The notes under the pieces: model-generated | Databases searched by the model: none | Told to the model about the DNA's origin: nothing | What the model saw: the letters and a program-made list of their open reading frames with translations, nothing else | Translations under genes and position numbers: made by a program | Part shown: in pieces, positions 55,629 through 63,953 of the stretch | Position numbering within the stretch: position 1 is the stretch's first letter | Layout of the letters: each line of letters opens with the position of its first letter | Assembly (NCBI RefSeq): GCF_015680705.1 | Contig: NZ_JADNYP010000008.1 | Span: forward strand, 124,001 to 188,000 | Source of the DNA: Pseudomonas fulva | Lineage (GTDB): Bacteria > Pseudomonadota > Gammaproteobacteria > Pseudomonadales > Pseudomonadaceae | Reading direction: 5' to 3' | Length of the DNA: 64,000 nt

Positions 55629-56222
55629 TCATTCTGCTCCGTAGTTCATGACCGACAGCATCCTGATCGGCACTTTCACCAGTTGCTCGGGTCCATGCGG
55701 CGTCTCACCGTCGAACGTGAGGCTGTCGCCCGCTTGCAGGGCGTACAACTGATTTCCGTGGCGGTAGACCAGTTCACCTTCGAGCAGGTGCAGGAACTCG
55801 GTACCAGGATGGGAGAAGGTAGGGAACTCTTCGCTGGCGTCATCCATGCTGACCATGTAGGCCTCGAAACTTTTCTTCGGCCCACGCGTGTGATTGAGCA
55901 AGTGGTAGGTATGACCTTTCTCGGTCCCCCGGCGAACCACCTCCAGACCTTCGCCCGCCTTGATCAGCAAGGCGCTGCCATCCGGCTGGTCGTACTGGCT
56001 GAAAAGCTTGGACATGGGCAGGCCGAGCACGTCGCACAAACGACTCAGGGTGTCCAGGCTGGTGGAAACCTGGGCGTTCTCGATCTTGCTCAGCATGCCC
56101 TGGCTGATCCCGGCGATGCGGGCCACATCTGCGAGTTTCAGCGACTGGGCCTGGCGCTGGCGCTTGATCTGCAGGCCCAGGTATTGCTCCAGGCGCAGGC
56201 GCGGTTGGGTTTCGGTCGACAT
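55629..56222 (-). CDS. XRE-cupin transcriptional regulator
   Basis: 197 residues. The helix-turn-helix (about 15-72) shows LGLQIKRQRQAQSLKLADVARIAGISQGMLSKIENAQVSTSLDTLSRLCDVL in blocks. A cupin_2 sensor follows: FSHPGTEFLHLLEGELVYRHGNQLYALQAGDSLTFDGETPHGPE, likewise in blocks. Such PuuR-like proteins repress amine or amino acid catabolic operons and respond to a small amine or gamma-glutamyl compound. The gene lies between the two arms of the methylamine-type cluster, so it is the likely local regulator of both. The ATG at 56222 (MSTETQ) is used; an upstream start nine codons earlier is less likely. Confidence 0.9.
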   Translation of the reverse strand: MSTETQPRLRLEQYLGLQIKRQRQAQSLKLADVARIAGISQGMLSKIENAQVSTSLDTLSRLCDVLGLPMSKLFSQYDQPDGSALLIKAGEGLEVVRRGTEKGHTYHLLNHTRGPKKSFEAYMVSMDDASEEFPTFSHPGTEFLHLLEGELVYRHGNQLYALQAGDSLTFDGETPHGPEQLVKVPIRMLSVMNYGAE

Positions 56223-56261
56223 GCGTATTCCTGCACGGTTTCGGTTCAACTTCCGGGCCTT

Positions 56262-56278
56262 CGCACTGAGGCAGTGCG
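56262..56278. promoter_or_regulatory. Candidate NtrC binding site (upstream activator)
   Basis: A perfect palindrome, CGCACTG-AGG-CAGTGCG, has the GCAC-N7-GTGC spacing of NtrC sites (consensus TGCACCA-N3-TGGTGCA). It lies about 105 bases before the sigma-54 promoter, a usual enhancer distance. Confidence 0.55.
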
Positions 56279-56350
56279 GGCAGGCCTTCCGGCGCGGCCG
56301 GTTTCCTATGGCGAAAAGCAGTTTCCCATATATACGGCAGGAAAACGTAT

Positions 56351-56428
56351 TTTCCTTCGTGCCTGGCCGTCACGAGCAAGTTGGCAAGCTCGTTGCATTC
56401 CTGTGGTGAAAGTAAATTTCCTTTGTGG
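56351..56428 (+). promoter_or_regulatory. Two candidate operators upstream of gmaS
   Basis: TTTCCTTCGTGCC (56351-56363) and TTTCCTTTGTGG (56417-56428) match the motif found upstream of purU. The first lies just upstream of the -24 element and the second just after the expected transcription start, a layout suited to repression. Confidence 0.5.
56382..56397 (+). promoter_or_regulatory. Sigma-54 (RpoN) promoter of the gmaS operon
   Basis: TGGCAAG-CTCG-TTGCA matches the -24/-12 consensus TGGCACG-N4-TTGCW with one mismatch, and the GG and GC pairs have exactly ten bases between them. It is 78 bases before the gmaS ATG, predicting transcription from near 56408. Confidence 0.8.
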
Positions 56429-56475
56429 AATTTCAGCCAACCGCCCATGCATGCCTCATCCAGGAGTGATCACCC

Positions 56476-57810
56476 ATGTTGCCAGCAGAGACACAACGCA
56501 TCATCGACCAGCACGGGATCAAGTATGTGCTGGCCCAGTTCGTGGATATCCATGGGGCGGCCAAGACCAAGTCGGTGCCGGTGACGGGGCTCAGAGCCGT
56601 CGCCGAAGAGGGCGCTGGCTTCGCCGGGTTCGCCATCTGCGGCATGGGCATGGAGCCGCATGGTCCGGACTTCATGGCGCGCGGCGATCTGTCGACCCTC
56701 ATCCCGGTACCCTGGCAAGCCGGTTATGGGCGGGTCGTCTGCGTGGGTCACGTCAATGGTCAGCCATGGCCGTTCGACAGTCGCCATGTGCTGCAGAAGC
56801 AAGTACAGCGTCTCGCCGACAAGGGCTGGACACTCAACACCGGGCTCGAACCGGAATTCAGCCTTTTTCGCCGGGACGAGGCCGGCAAGCTGCAACTGGT
56901 GGATGCGTCCGATAATCTGGACAAGCCTTGCTATGACTACAAAGGGCTGTCACGTTCGCGGTTGTTCCTCGAGCGTCTGACCGAAGCCCTGCAGCCGGTC
57001 GGTTTCGACATCTACCAGATCGACCATGAAGACGCCAACGGCCAGTTCGAAATCAACTACACCTACAGCGAAGCGCTGGAGTCAGCCGATCGTTTCACCT
57101 TCTTCCGCATGGCCGCTGGCGAAATCGCCAACGATCTGGGCATGATCTGCTCCTTCATGCCCAAGCCCGACCCCAAGCGCGCCGGCAATGGCATGCATTT
57201 CCACCTGTCGCTGGCCAGCGCCGAGAACCGCAACCTGTTCCATGATGCCAGCGATACCAGTGGCATGGGCCTGTCGAAGCTGGCTTACCATTTTGCCGCC
57301 GGCCTGCTGGCCCACGGTCCGGCGCTGTGCGCCTTCGCCGCTCCGACGGTCAACTCCTACAAGCGCCTGGTGGTCGGCCGTTCGCTGTCCGGCGCTACCT
57401 GGGCACCGGCCTTCGTTGCCTATGGCGCCAACAACCGTTCGGCCATGGTGCGAATCCCCTATGGCCGTCTCGAATTCCGCCTGCCGGATGCGGGCTGCAA
57501 TCCTTATCTGGTGACGGCGGCCATCATCGCCGCCGGCCTGGATGGCATCGATCGCCAGCTCGATCCAGGGCAGATGTGCAACGAGAACCTCTACACCCTT
57601 AGCCTGGAAGAAATCGCCGCACGCGGCATCCGCACCCTGCCGCAATCGCTCAAGGAAGCCACCGACGCGCTCGATGCCGACCCGCTGTTCCGGGAAGTGC
57701 TGGGCAGCGAGATCGTCGACGAGTTCATCAAGCTCAAGCGCATGGAGTGGGTGGAGTACTGCCGTCACGTCTCCGACTGGGAGATCCAGCGCTACACCGA
57801 ATTTTTCTGA
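56476..57810 (+). CDS. gmaS: Gamma-glutamylmethylamide synthetase-like, type III glutamine synthetase family (GmaS/GlnT)
   Basis: 444 residues. The glutamine synthetase catalytic domain is clear: LEPEFSLF (metal Glu residues), [10 protein letters not shown] (metal His), [14 protein letters not shown] and [20 protein letters not shown] (ATP and glutamate contacts). The short N-terminal beta-grasp begins [22 protein letters not shown]. This branch includes GlnT and GmaS, which joins methylamine to glutamate with ATP. The cluster with mgsABC-like and mgdABCD-like genes favours GmaS. A sigma-54 promoter and NtrC-like site precede it. Plain glutamine synthesis cannot be excluded from sequence alone. 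Confidence 0.88.
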   Translation: MLPAETQRIIDQHGIKYVLAQFVDIHGAAKTKSVPVTGLRAVAEEGAGFAGFAICGMGMEPHGPDFMARGDLSTLIPVPWQAGYGRVVCVGHVNGQPWPFDSRHVLQKQVQRLADKGWTLNTGLEPEFSLFRRDEAGKLQLVDASDNLDKPCYDYKGLSRSRLFLERLTEALQPVGFDIYQIDHEDANGQFEINYTYSEALESADRFTFFRMAAGEIANDLGMICSFMPKPDPKRAGNGMHFHLSLASAENRNLFHDASDTSGMGLSKLAYHFAAGLLAHGPALCAFAAPTVNSYKRLVVGRSLSGATWAPAFVAYGANNRSAMVRIPYGRLEFRLPDAGCNPYLVTAAIIAAGLDGIDRQLDPGQMCNENLYTLSLEEIAARGIRTLPQSLKEATDALDADPLFREVLGSEIVDEFIKLKRMEWVEYCRHVSDWEIQRYTEFF

Positions 57811-57827
57811 GTGCCGGGCCGCGAGCC

Positions 57828-57968
57828 GCCGCGAGCTGCGACCAGCAGGTCCTGGGTCGAGCGCAAATGTCCCAGCCAGCACGCACCGCTTCGCTTGTAG
57901 CTTGCGGCTTGGAGCTCGACCAACCCAATACCCGTTCAACACGGACAACTTGCAGCTTGCTGCTCGGG
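57828..57968. repeat. Intergenic inverted repeats of the GGCAAGC family
   Basis: GCCGCGAGCTGCGA (57828-57841) pairs 11 of 14 with TTGTAGCTTGCGGC (57895-57908). A third related unit, AACTTGCAGCTTGCTGCT, follows at 57947-57964. They fill the gap between gmaS and mgsA inside the operon. Confidence 0.5.
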
Positions 57969-58013
57969 CTCGACGCTCGGAGCCTGCGGCTGCTGACGAG
58001 AGTGAGGCCATTT

Positions 58014-58919
58014 ATGTGTGGAATCGTAGGTCTGTACCTGAAAAACCCGGCTCTGGAGAGCCAGCTCGGCAAGCTTTTCGAGCCCATGCTCCAAGCCATG
58101 ACCGACCGTGGCCCGGACAGCGCGGGTTTTGCCATCTATGGCGATGAGGTTCCCGACGGCTGGGTCAAGCTGACCTTGCAGGCCGCTGAAAGCACTTATC
58201 CCTGGGCGACGCTGATGGGGCAACTGGAAGGACGCCTGGGCTGTTCGCTGGACTGGTTCCAGAATGCCAGCGCAGCCGTGGTCAAGCTGCATGCCGACGA
58301 GGCCGCGGCCCGTGAGGCCCTGGCCGAGCTGGATCCGCAGGTGCGCATCATGAGTGCCGGGCAGAGCATCGAGATCCTCAAGGGCATGGGCCTGCCAGCG
58401 GAGATTTCCAATCGTTTCGGCCTGGCCAGCATGCAAGGCAGTCACATCATCGGCCATACCCGCATGGCCACCGAAAGCGCGGTGACCATGGAAGGCAGCC
58501 ACCCGTTCTCTACCGGCGCGGACTTGTGCCTGGTGCACAACGGCTCGTTGTCCAACCACTTCCGCCTGCGTCAGGCGCTCAGGCGCGAAGGAATCGTCTT
58601 CGAAACCGACAACGATACCGAGGTGGCCGCTGGCTACCTGACCTGGCGCCTGCGGCAGGGAGCCAGCCTGGCCCAGGCGCTGGACGGCGCCCTGGAAGAC
58701 CTCGACGGCTTCTTCACCTTTGCCATTGGCACCCGCGACGGTTTCGCCGTGATCCGCGACCCGATCGCCTGCAAGCCAGCGGTGCTGGCCGAAACCGACG
58801 ACTACGTGGCCATGGCCTCCGAGTACCAGGCCCTGGCCAGCCTGCCGGGCATCGAGCAGGCCAAGGTCTGGGAGCCGGCGCCGGCAACCTTGTATGTCTG
58901 GGAACGCGAAAGCGCCTGA
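58014..58919 (+). CDS. mgsA: Class II glutamine amidotransferase-like subunit of N-methylglutamate synthase (MgsA/GlxB)
   Basis: 301 residues starting MCGIVGLYL, so the N-terminal nucleophile Cys2 is intact once Met1 is removed. RGPDSAGFAIYG, GHTRMATESAVTMEGSHPF and LVHNGSLSNHFRLRQALRREG are the amidotransferase blocks (Ntn-hydrolase fold), as in the first domain of glutamate synthase. In MgsABC this subunit would take the amide from gamma-glutamylmethylamide and release methylamine for the synthase centre. GAGG precedes the ATG by seven bases. The alternative name is GlxB, as annotated in rhizobia and Pseudomonas. Confidence 0.88.
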   Translation: MCGIVGLYLKNPALESQLGKLFEPMLQAMTDRGPDSAGFAIYGDEVPDGWVKLTLQAAESTYPWATLMGQLEGRLGCSLDWFQNASAAVVKLHADEAAAREALAELDPQVRIMSAGQSIEILKGMGLPAEISNRFGLASMQGSHIIGHTRMATESAVTMEGSHPFSTGADLCLVHNGSLSNHFRLRQALRREGIVFETDNDTEVAAGYLTWRLRQGASLAQALDGALEDLDGFFTFAIGTRDGFAVIRDPIACKPAVLAETDDYVAMASEYQALASLPGIEQAKVWEPAPATLYVWERESA

Positions 58920-58946
58920 CCCGTCAGCGAATCACTGGAGAAACTC

Positions 58947-59621
58947 ATGCACACGATCGATCTTTCCAGCGCCTCGGTGCGCGAACTCAACCAGGCCCTG
59001 CATGGCGACGTGCAAGACCAGCAATGGCAAGTTACCCATCCTGACGGCAAGCACAACCTGGCCGTGGGGCTCGACGCTGCCGTGGCCGTGAATATCCAAG
59101 GCCACGCCGGCTACTACTGCGCCGGCATGAACCAGCGGGCCAGCGTCACGGTGCATGGCAACGTCGGTGTCGGCGTGGCCGAGAACATGATGTCCGGCAC
59201 CGTCCGGGTCAAGGGCAGCGCCTCCCAGGCGGCCGGCGCCACCGCCCATGGCGGGCTGCTGGTGATCGAGGGCGACGCCGGGGCCCGTTGCGGCATCTCG
59301 ATGAAAGGCGTCGACATCGTGGTCGGCGGCAGCATCGGTCACATGAGCTGCTTCATGGGCCAGGCCGGGCGCTTGGTGGTTTGTGGCGACGCCGGCGATG
59401 CACTGGGTGATTCGCTTTATGAAGTGCGGATCTACGTCAAGGGCTCGGTCAAGTCGCTCGGCTCGGACTGCATCGAGAAAGAAATGCGCGCCGAGCACCT
59501 GGACGAACTCAAGGCGCTGCTGCAGCGCGCCGGCTTCGACGAGGACCCAACCTGCTTCAAGCGCTACGGCTCGGCCCGCCAGCTCTACAACTTCAAGGTC
59601 GACAACGCCTCGGCGTACTGA
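58947..59621 (+). CDS. mgsB: Glutamate synthase C-terminal-like subunit of N-methylglutamate synthase (MgsB/GlxC)
   Basis: 224 residues corresponding to the GXGXG beta-helix domain of the glutamate synthase large subunit. The glycine-rich helical turns are visible in VTVHGNVGVGVAENMMSGTVRVKGSASQAAG and MSCFMGQAGRLVVCGDAGDALGDSLYEVRIYVKG, quoted here only as locations near residues 65-95 and 130-165. The domain is structural and forms part of the tunnel between amidotransferase and synthase sites. It follows mgsA by 27 bases and precedes mgsC by 53. Confidence 0.88.
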   Translation: MHTIDLSSASVRELNQALHGDVQDQQWQVTHPDGKHNLAVGLDAAVAVNIQGHAGYYCAGMNQRASVTVHGNVGVGVAENMMSGTVRVKGSASQAAGATAHGGLLVIEGDAGARCGISMKGVDIVVGGSIGHMSCFMGQAGRLVVCGDAGDALGDSLYEVRIYVKGSVKSLGSDCIEKEMRAEHLDELKALLQRAGFDEDPTCFKRYGSARQLYNFKVDNASAY

Positions 59622-59674
59622 ACCGCACTGTCGGCGCGGCATGCCTGCGCCATTGCCATTTCGAGGAGCTTCAC

Positions 59675-61000
59675 ATGAGCGAGAAAGCCCAACCTGTGCT
59701 GCGCGAGTCGGCCACCTTCGATCGCCTGACCATCCAGGAAATCCAGCGCGCCGCCGAGACCGGCATCTATGACATCCGTGGTGGCGGCACCAAGCGTCGC
59801 GTGCCGCATTTCGACGACTTGCTGCTGCTCGGCGCCAGTGTGTCGCGCTACCCGCTGGAAGGCTATCGGGAAAAATGCGGCACCGACGTGGTGCTTGGGA
59901 CTCGCTTTGCCAAGAAGCCCATCCACCTGAAAATTCCTGTGACCATCGCCGGCATGAGCTTCGGCGCGCTGTCGGCCAATGCCAAGGAAGCCCTGGGGCG
60001 TGGCGCGACCATCGCCGGTACCAGCACCACCACCGGCGACGGTGGCATGACCCCGGAGGAGCGCGGGCAGTCGCAGCACCTGGTGTACCAGTACCTGCCA
60101 TCGCGCTACGGCATGAATCCGGACGACTTGCGCAAGGCCGACGCCATCGAGGTGGTACTGGGGCAGGGCGCCAAGCCAGGTGGTGGCGGCATGTTGCTAG
60201 GCATGAAGGTCACCGAGCGCGTGGCCGGCATGCGCACGCTGCCGGTGGGGGTCGACCAGCGCAGCGCCTGCCGCCATCCGGACTGGACCGGTCCGGACGA
60301 CCTGGCGATCAAGATCGCCGAGCTGCGCGAGATCACCGACTGGGAAAAGCCGATCTATGTGAAGATCGGCGCCAGCCGCCCGTATTACGACGTCAAGCTG
60401 GCGGTGAAGGCCGGCGCCGACGTGATCGTGCTCGACGGCATGCAGGGCGGCACGGCCGCGACCCAGGAAGTGTTCATCGAGCACGTCGGTATCCCGATCC
60501 TGCCAGCCATCCCGCAAGCCGTGCAGGCGCTGCAGGAGATGGGCATGCACCGCCAGGTGCAGTTGATCGTCTCGGGTGGTATCCGCAACGGTGCCGACGT
60601 GGCCAAGGCCATGGCCCTGGGCGCCGATGCGGTGGCCATCGGCACCGCAGCGCTGATCGCCCTGGGCGACAACCACCCGCGCCTGGACCAGGAACTGAAG
60701 AAGATCGGCTCGGCCGCCGGCTATTACGATGACTGGCAGAACGGCCGTGATCCGGCGGGTATCACGACCCAGGACCCGGACCTGGCCAAGCGCCTGGATC
60801 CGCAGGAAGCCGGGCGCCGTCTGGCCAACTACCTGCGGGTACTGGTGCTCGAGGCGCAGACCATGGCGCGTGCCTGTGGCAAGTCGCACCTGCACAACCT
60901 CGATCCGGAAGACCTGGTCGCCCTGACGGTCGAGGCGGCGGCCATGGCCCGAGTGCCGCTGGCCGGGACCTGCTGGGTGCCTGGGCAGGCCCAGTACTGA
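59675..61000 (+). CDS. mgsC: FMN-binding glutamate synthase-like subunit of N-methylglutamate synthase (MgsC/GlxD)
   Basis: 441 residues of the glutamate synthase central/FMN domain. PVTIAGMSFGALSANAKEALGRGATIAGTSTTTGDGG marks the start of the barrel, GQGAKPGGGGMLLG and VIVLDGMQGGTAATQEVF the middle, and LIVSGGIRNGADVAKAMALGADAVAIGTAALIALG the FMN phosphate site, each a separate block. The cysteine triad that binds a 3Fe-4S cluster in standard GltB (CHxxxCP region) is not seen; the matching stretch reads DPAGITTQ. The enzyme would join released methylamine to 2-oxoglutarate. A terminator follows six bases after the stop. Confidence 0.9.
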   Translation: MSEKAQPVLRESATFDRLTIQEIQRAAETGIYDIRGGGTKRRVPHFDDLLLLGASVSRYPLEGYREKCGTDVVLGTRFAKKPIHLKIPVTIAGMSFGALSANAKEALGRGATIAGTSTTTGDGGMTPEERGQSQHLVYQYLPSRYGMNPDDLRKADAIEVVLGQGAKPGGGGMLLGMKVTERVAGMRTLPVGVDQRSACRHPDWTGPDDLAIKIAELREITDWEKPIYVKIGASRPYYDVKLAVKAGADVIVLDGMQGGTAATQEVFIEHVGIPILPAIPQAVQALQEMGMHRQVQLIVSGGIRNGADVAKAMALGADAVAIGTAALIALGDNHPRLDQELKKIGSAAGYYDDWQNGRDPAGITTQDPDLAKRLDPQEAGRRLANYLRVLVLEAQTMARACGKSHLHNLDPEDLVALTVEAAAMARVPLAGTCWVPGQAQY

Positions 61001-61006
61001 CCCCGC

Positions 61007-61033
61007 ACCGCCGGCCTTCGTGCCGGCGGTTTT
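61007..61033 (+). terminator. Intrinsic terminator after mgsC
   Basis: A perfect 9-bp stem (61007-61015 with 61022-61030), a six-base loop and a TTTT tail. amt begins only 35 bases further on, so amt is transcribed by read-through or from a promoter within this short gap. Confidence 0.85.
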
Positions 61034-61067
61034 GCTTGTCGTGTCCATCATTGTCTGGAGAGCCGCC

Positions 61068-62375
61068 ATGAAGCCTCATGTTGCCTTCGCCCTACCATCG
61101 TTCATCCTGGCTCCGCTGGCTGGCGCTGCCGAACCGGGGCTCGATAGCGGCGACACTGCCTGGATGATCTGTGCAGCGATGTTCGTGCTGATGATGTGCA
61201 TACCCGGGCTTGCCCTGTTCTATGGCGGTATGGTGCGCGCCAAGAACCTGCTGTCGATATTTACCCAGCTGTTCGCCATCGCCGGTGTGATCGGTATTCT
61301 CTGGGTGCTCTATGGCTACAGCCTGGTGGTGGACGACACTGGCATGATCGAAGGGCAACTGACCTTCAACAGCTTCGTCGGCGGGCTGGACAAGGCGCTG
61401 ATGCATGGGGTGACGCCGGCCAGCCTGGTCGGCTCGATACCCGAAGGCGTGTTCAGCGTCTTTCAGCTGACCTTCGCCATCATCACGCCAGCGCTGATCG
61501 TCGGTGGGTTCGCCGAACGCATGAAGTTCGAGGCGGTCCTGCTGTTCATGGCCGCCTGGTTCACCCTGGTCTATGCACCGATTGCCCACATGGTCTGGGG
61601 TGGGCCCGGTGCGCTGATGGTGAACTGGGGCGTGCTGGATTACGCAGGCGGCACGGCGGTGCATATCAATTCGGGCGTGGCAGCGTTGGCCGCGGCAGTG
61701 ATGCTCGGACGACGCAAGGGCTACCCGCAGACTGCCATGCCACCGCACAACCTGGCCTTGACCTTGGTCGGGGCGGGCCTGTTGTGGGTGGGCTGGTTCG
61801 GCTTCAACCTGGGCTCAGGGCTTGCGGCCAACAGCGGGGCCGGAGCGGTGATGCTCGCCACCATGGTTGCCGCCTGTGCCGGCATCGTCGGCTGGTTGCT
61901 CGGCGAGACATTCTCAGGCAAGCGTCCCAGCGCGCTGGGCGCTGCTTCAGGCGCCTTGGCGGGGCTGGTGGGCATCACCCCGGCGTGTGCCTATGTCTCG
62001 CCCCTGGGAGCCCTGGCCATAGGCCTGGTGACGGCCCTGGCCTGCCTGCTGGCCGTGACCCGGCTCAAGCGGGCGCTGGGGTACGACGACAGCCTCGATG
62101 TGTTCGGCTTGCATGGGGTCGGGGGGATGGTCGGGGCACTGCTTACCGGGCCATTCGCTTCGCCGTCGCTGGGCGGCTATGTGGACGGCGTCGATCCGTT
62201 GGCACAGGCCTGGATCCAGTTGCAGGGGGTCGCGTTCACCTTCGTCTATTGCCTGCTGGTCAGCGGCGCGATTCTCGGCTTGATCAAGCTGTCGATCGGC
62301 TTGCGCACCAGCGTGGAAAACGAACAGCAGGGCCTGGACCTGGCGGAGCACGACGAGCGAGCGTACAACAGCTGA
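61068..62375 (+). CDS. amt: Ammonium transporter (Amt), possible methylammonium uptake
   Basis: 435 residues with about 11 membrane segments and a probable N-terminal signal peptide or first helix. The paired pore histidines are His199 (GGTAVHINSGVAAL) and His349 (DVFGLHGVGGMVG), and IPGLALFYGGMVRAKNLLS is the family mark. Amt proteins admit ammonium and usually methylammonium. Its place right after gmaS-mgsABC suggests supply of the pathway. No glnK gene lies next to it, unlike the usual glnK-amtB pair. GGAG precedes the ATG. Confidence 0.93.
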   Translation: MKPHVAFALPSFILAPLAGAAEPGLDSGDTAWMICAAMFVLMMCIPGLALFYGGMVRAKNLLSIFTQLFAIAGVIGILWVLYGYSLVVDDTGMIEGQLTFNSFVGGLDKALMHGVTPASLVGSIPEGVFSVFQLTFAIITPALIVGGFAERMKFEAVLLFMAAWFTLVYAPIAHMVWGGPGALMVNWGVLDYAGGTAVHINSGVAALAAAVMLGRRKGYPQTAMPPHNLALTLVGAGLLWVGWFGFNLGSGLAANSGAGAVMLATMVAACAGIVGWLLGETFSGKRPSALGAASGALAGLVGITPACAYVSPLGALAIGLVTALACLLAVTRLKRALGYDDSLDVFGLHGVGGMVGALLTGPFASPSLGGYVDGVDPLAQAWIQLQGVAFTFVYCLLVSGAILGLIKLSIGLRTSVENEQQGLDLAEHDERAYNS

Positions 62376-62452
62376 GCCGCTGGCGCAGCCAGGCGCATGC
62401 CCAATATGGCGCCCAGGTCCGCGAGCGGCGGGCCTGGGCGCGATCGCTGCCG

Positions 62453-63778
62453 CTAGCGCACCTGTGGCGCCAGCGTGCCGGCGCGGCTGGCCCGCAGCGC
62501 CACCAGGCTGCCGACCACGATCAGCGCAGCCAGTGAATACAGCGCCGCATCGGTCGAGCCAGTCTGGTCCTTGATGAAGCCGACCAGGTAAGGGCTGAGA
62601 AAGCCAGCCATCTGCCCCACCGAGTTGATGATGGCCAGCCCGGCCACCGCTGCGCTGGCGCTGAGCAGGGCAGTGGGCATCGGCCAGAACATCGGCAGGC
62701 CGGTCAGCGCGCCCATGGTCGCGATCGACAGGCCGAGAATGGCGATCGCCGGCGTCTGGGCAAAGTTGACGGCGATCAGCAGGCCGATGGCGCCCATCAG
62801 CATCGGCACCACCAGGTGCCAGCGGCGTTCGTTGCGCAGGTCCGCCGAGCGGCCGACCAGGATCATGAACACGCCGGCCAGCAGGTAGGGAATCGCGCTG
62901 AGCCAGCCGATCAGCAGGGCACTGTCGAAGCCCATGTTCTTGATGATCGATGGCAGCCAGAAGTTGATCGCATAGACCCCGCTCTGAATGCAGAAGTAGA
63001 CGAAGCCGAACGTCCAGACCAGTGGATTGGTCAGCACGGCGGTCACGTTGTCACCGGTGGTCGACGGCTTGCGCGCGGCATCGGCCTGCAGGTCCGCCTC
63101 GATCAGCTGGCGCTGGGCCGGGGTCAACCAGCGCGCGCTCTGGTAGCCATCGCTGAGCAGGACGATGGCCAGCACTCCCAGCGCCACGGTCGGCAGGCCC
63201 TGGATCAGGAACATCCATTGCCAGCCGGCCAGGCCGTGCTGACCTGCGGCGAAGTGCTCGAGAATCCAGCCGGAGAACGGGCCACCGAGCAGGCCGGACA
63301 CCGGAATCGCCGACATGAACAGGGCCATGATGCGTCCGCGACGATCCGCCGGAAACCAGCGCGAAAGGTACAGCACCACGCCGGGGAAGAAACCGGCCTC
63401 GGCGGCGCCGGTCAACAGGCGCAGCGCGTAGAACTCGGTGGGCGTGGTGACGAACAGCAGGCAGGTCGAGAGGCTGCCCCAGACGATCATCATCAGCGCG
63501 ATCCAGCGCCGTGGCCCGAAGCGATTGAGCGCCAGGTTGCTCGGCAGGCCGCAAAGCACATAGCCGATGAAGAAGATTCCGGCGCCGAGGCCATAGACCG
63601 TCTCGCTGAATTTCAGCGCATCGAGCATCTGCAGCTTGGCGAAGCCGACATTGACCCGATCTAGGTAGTTGAACAGATAGCAGATGAAAATGAACGGAAT
63701 CAGCCGCACGGTGATGCGCCGGTAGAGCGCGTCGCGGGTGAGGTCTTTGCCTTGGTGGCCGGCAGGGCTGTGTGCCAT
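62453..63778 (-). CDS. MFS transporter, anion:cation symporter family (GudP/TtuB-like)
   Basis: 441 residues with 12 membrane segments. RLIPFIFICYLFNYLDRVNVGFAKLQM in the first helix and GAAEAGFFPGVVLYLSRWFPADRRGRIMALFMSAIPVSG later are characteristic of the ACS family, quoted here as two separate blocks; it carries organic anions such as glucarate, galactarate, tartrate or phthalate. The start at 63778 is supported by the family N-terminus. It is divergent from a probable cdaR gene, which points to a sugar diacid. It is convergent with amt; a 9-bp stem lies between. Confidence 0.87.
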   Translation of the reverse strand: MAHSPAGHQGKDLTRDALYRRITVRLIPFIFICYLFNYLDRVNVGFAKLQMLDALKFSETVYGLGAGIFFIGYVLCGLPSNLALNRFGPRRWIALMMIVWGSLSTCLLFVTTPTEFYALRLLTGAAEAGFFPGVVLYLSRWFPADRRGRIMALFMSAIPVSGLLGGPFSGWILEHFAAGQHGLAGWQWMFLIQGLPTVALGVLAIVLLSDGYQSARWLTPAQRQLIEADLQADAARKPSTTGDNVTAVLTNPLVWTFGFVYFCIQSGVYAINFWLPSIIKNMGFDSALLIGWLSAIPYLLAGVFMILVGRSADLRNERRWHLVVPMLMGAIGLLIAVNFAQTPAIAILGLSIATMGALTGLPMFWPMPTALLSASAAVAGLAIINSVGQMAGFLSPYLVGFIKDQTGSTDAALYSLAALIVVGSLVALRASRAGTLAPQVR

Positions 63779-63953
63779 GATGGACTCTCTGTTGTTATGG
63801 AATTGCCGCGGCGCCTGTGGAGGCTCGCCCTGACGAGTCTCTGGCAGTGGCTCGCGGCTGTCTTTGTGCTTTTGCACAGCAATCGGCGCGGCTGGCTGTG
63901 CCGCGAGACGACAAGCCCGAGCGCCACCTGACTCAGCATACCAAGGACCTTGC

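Noticed and set aside
62409-62441. 9-bp stem between amt and the MFS gene as a terminator
   Set aside because: The loop is 15 bases and no T-run follows on either strand, so it is only a possible bidirectional end structure.
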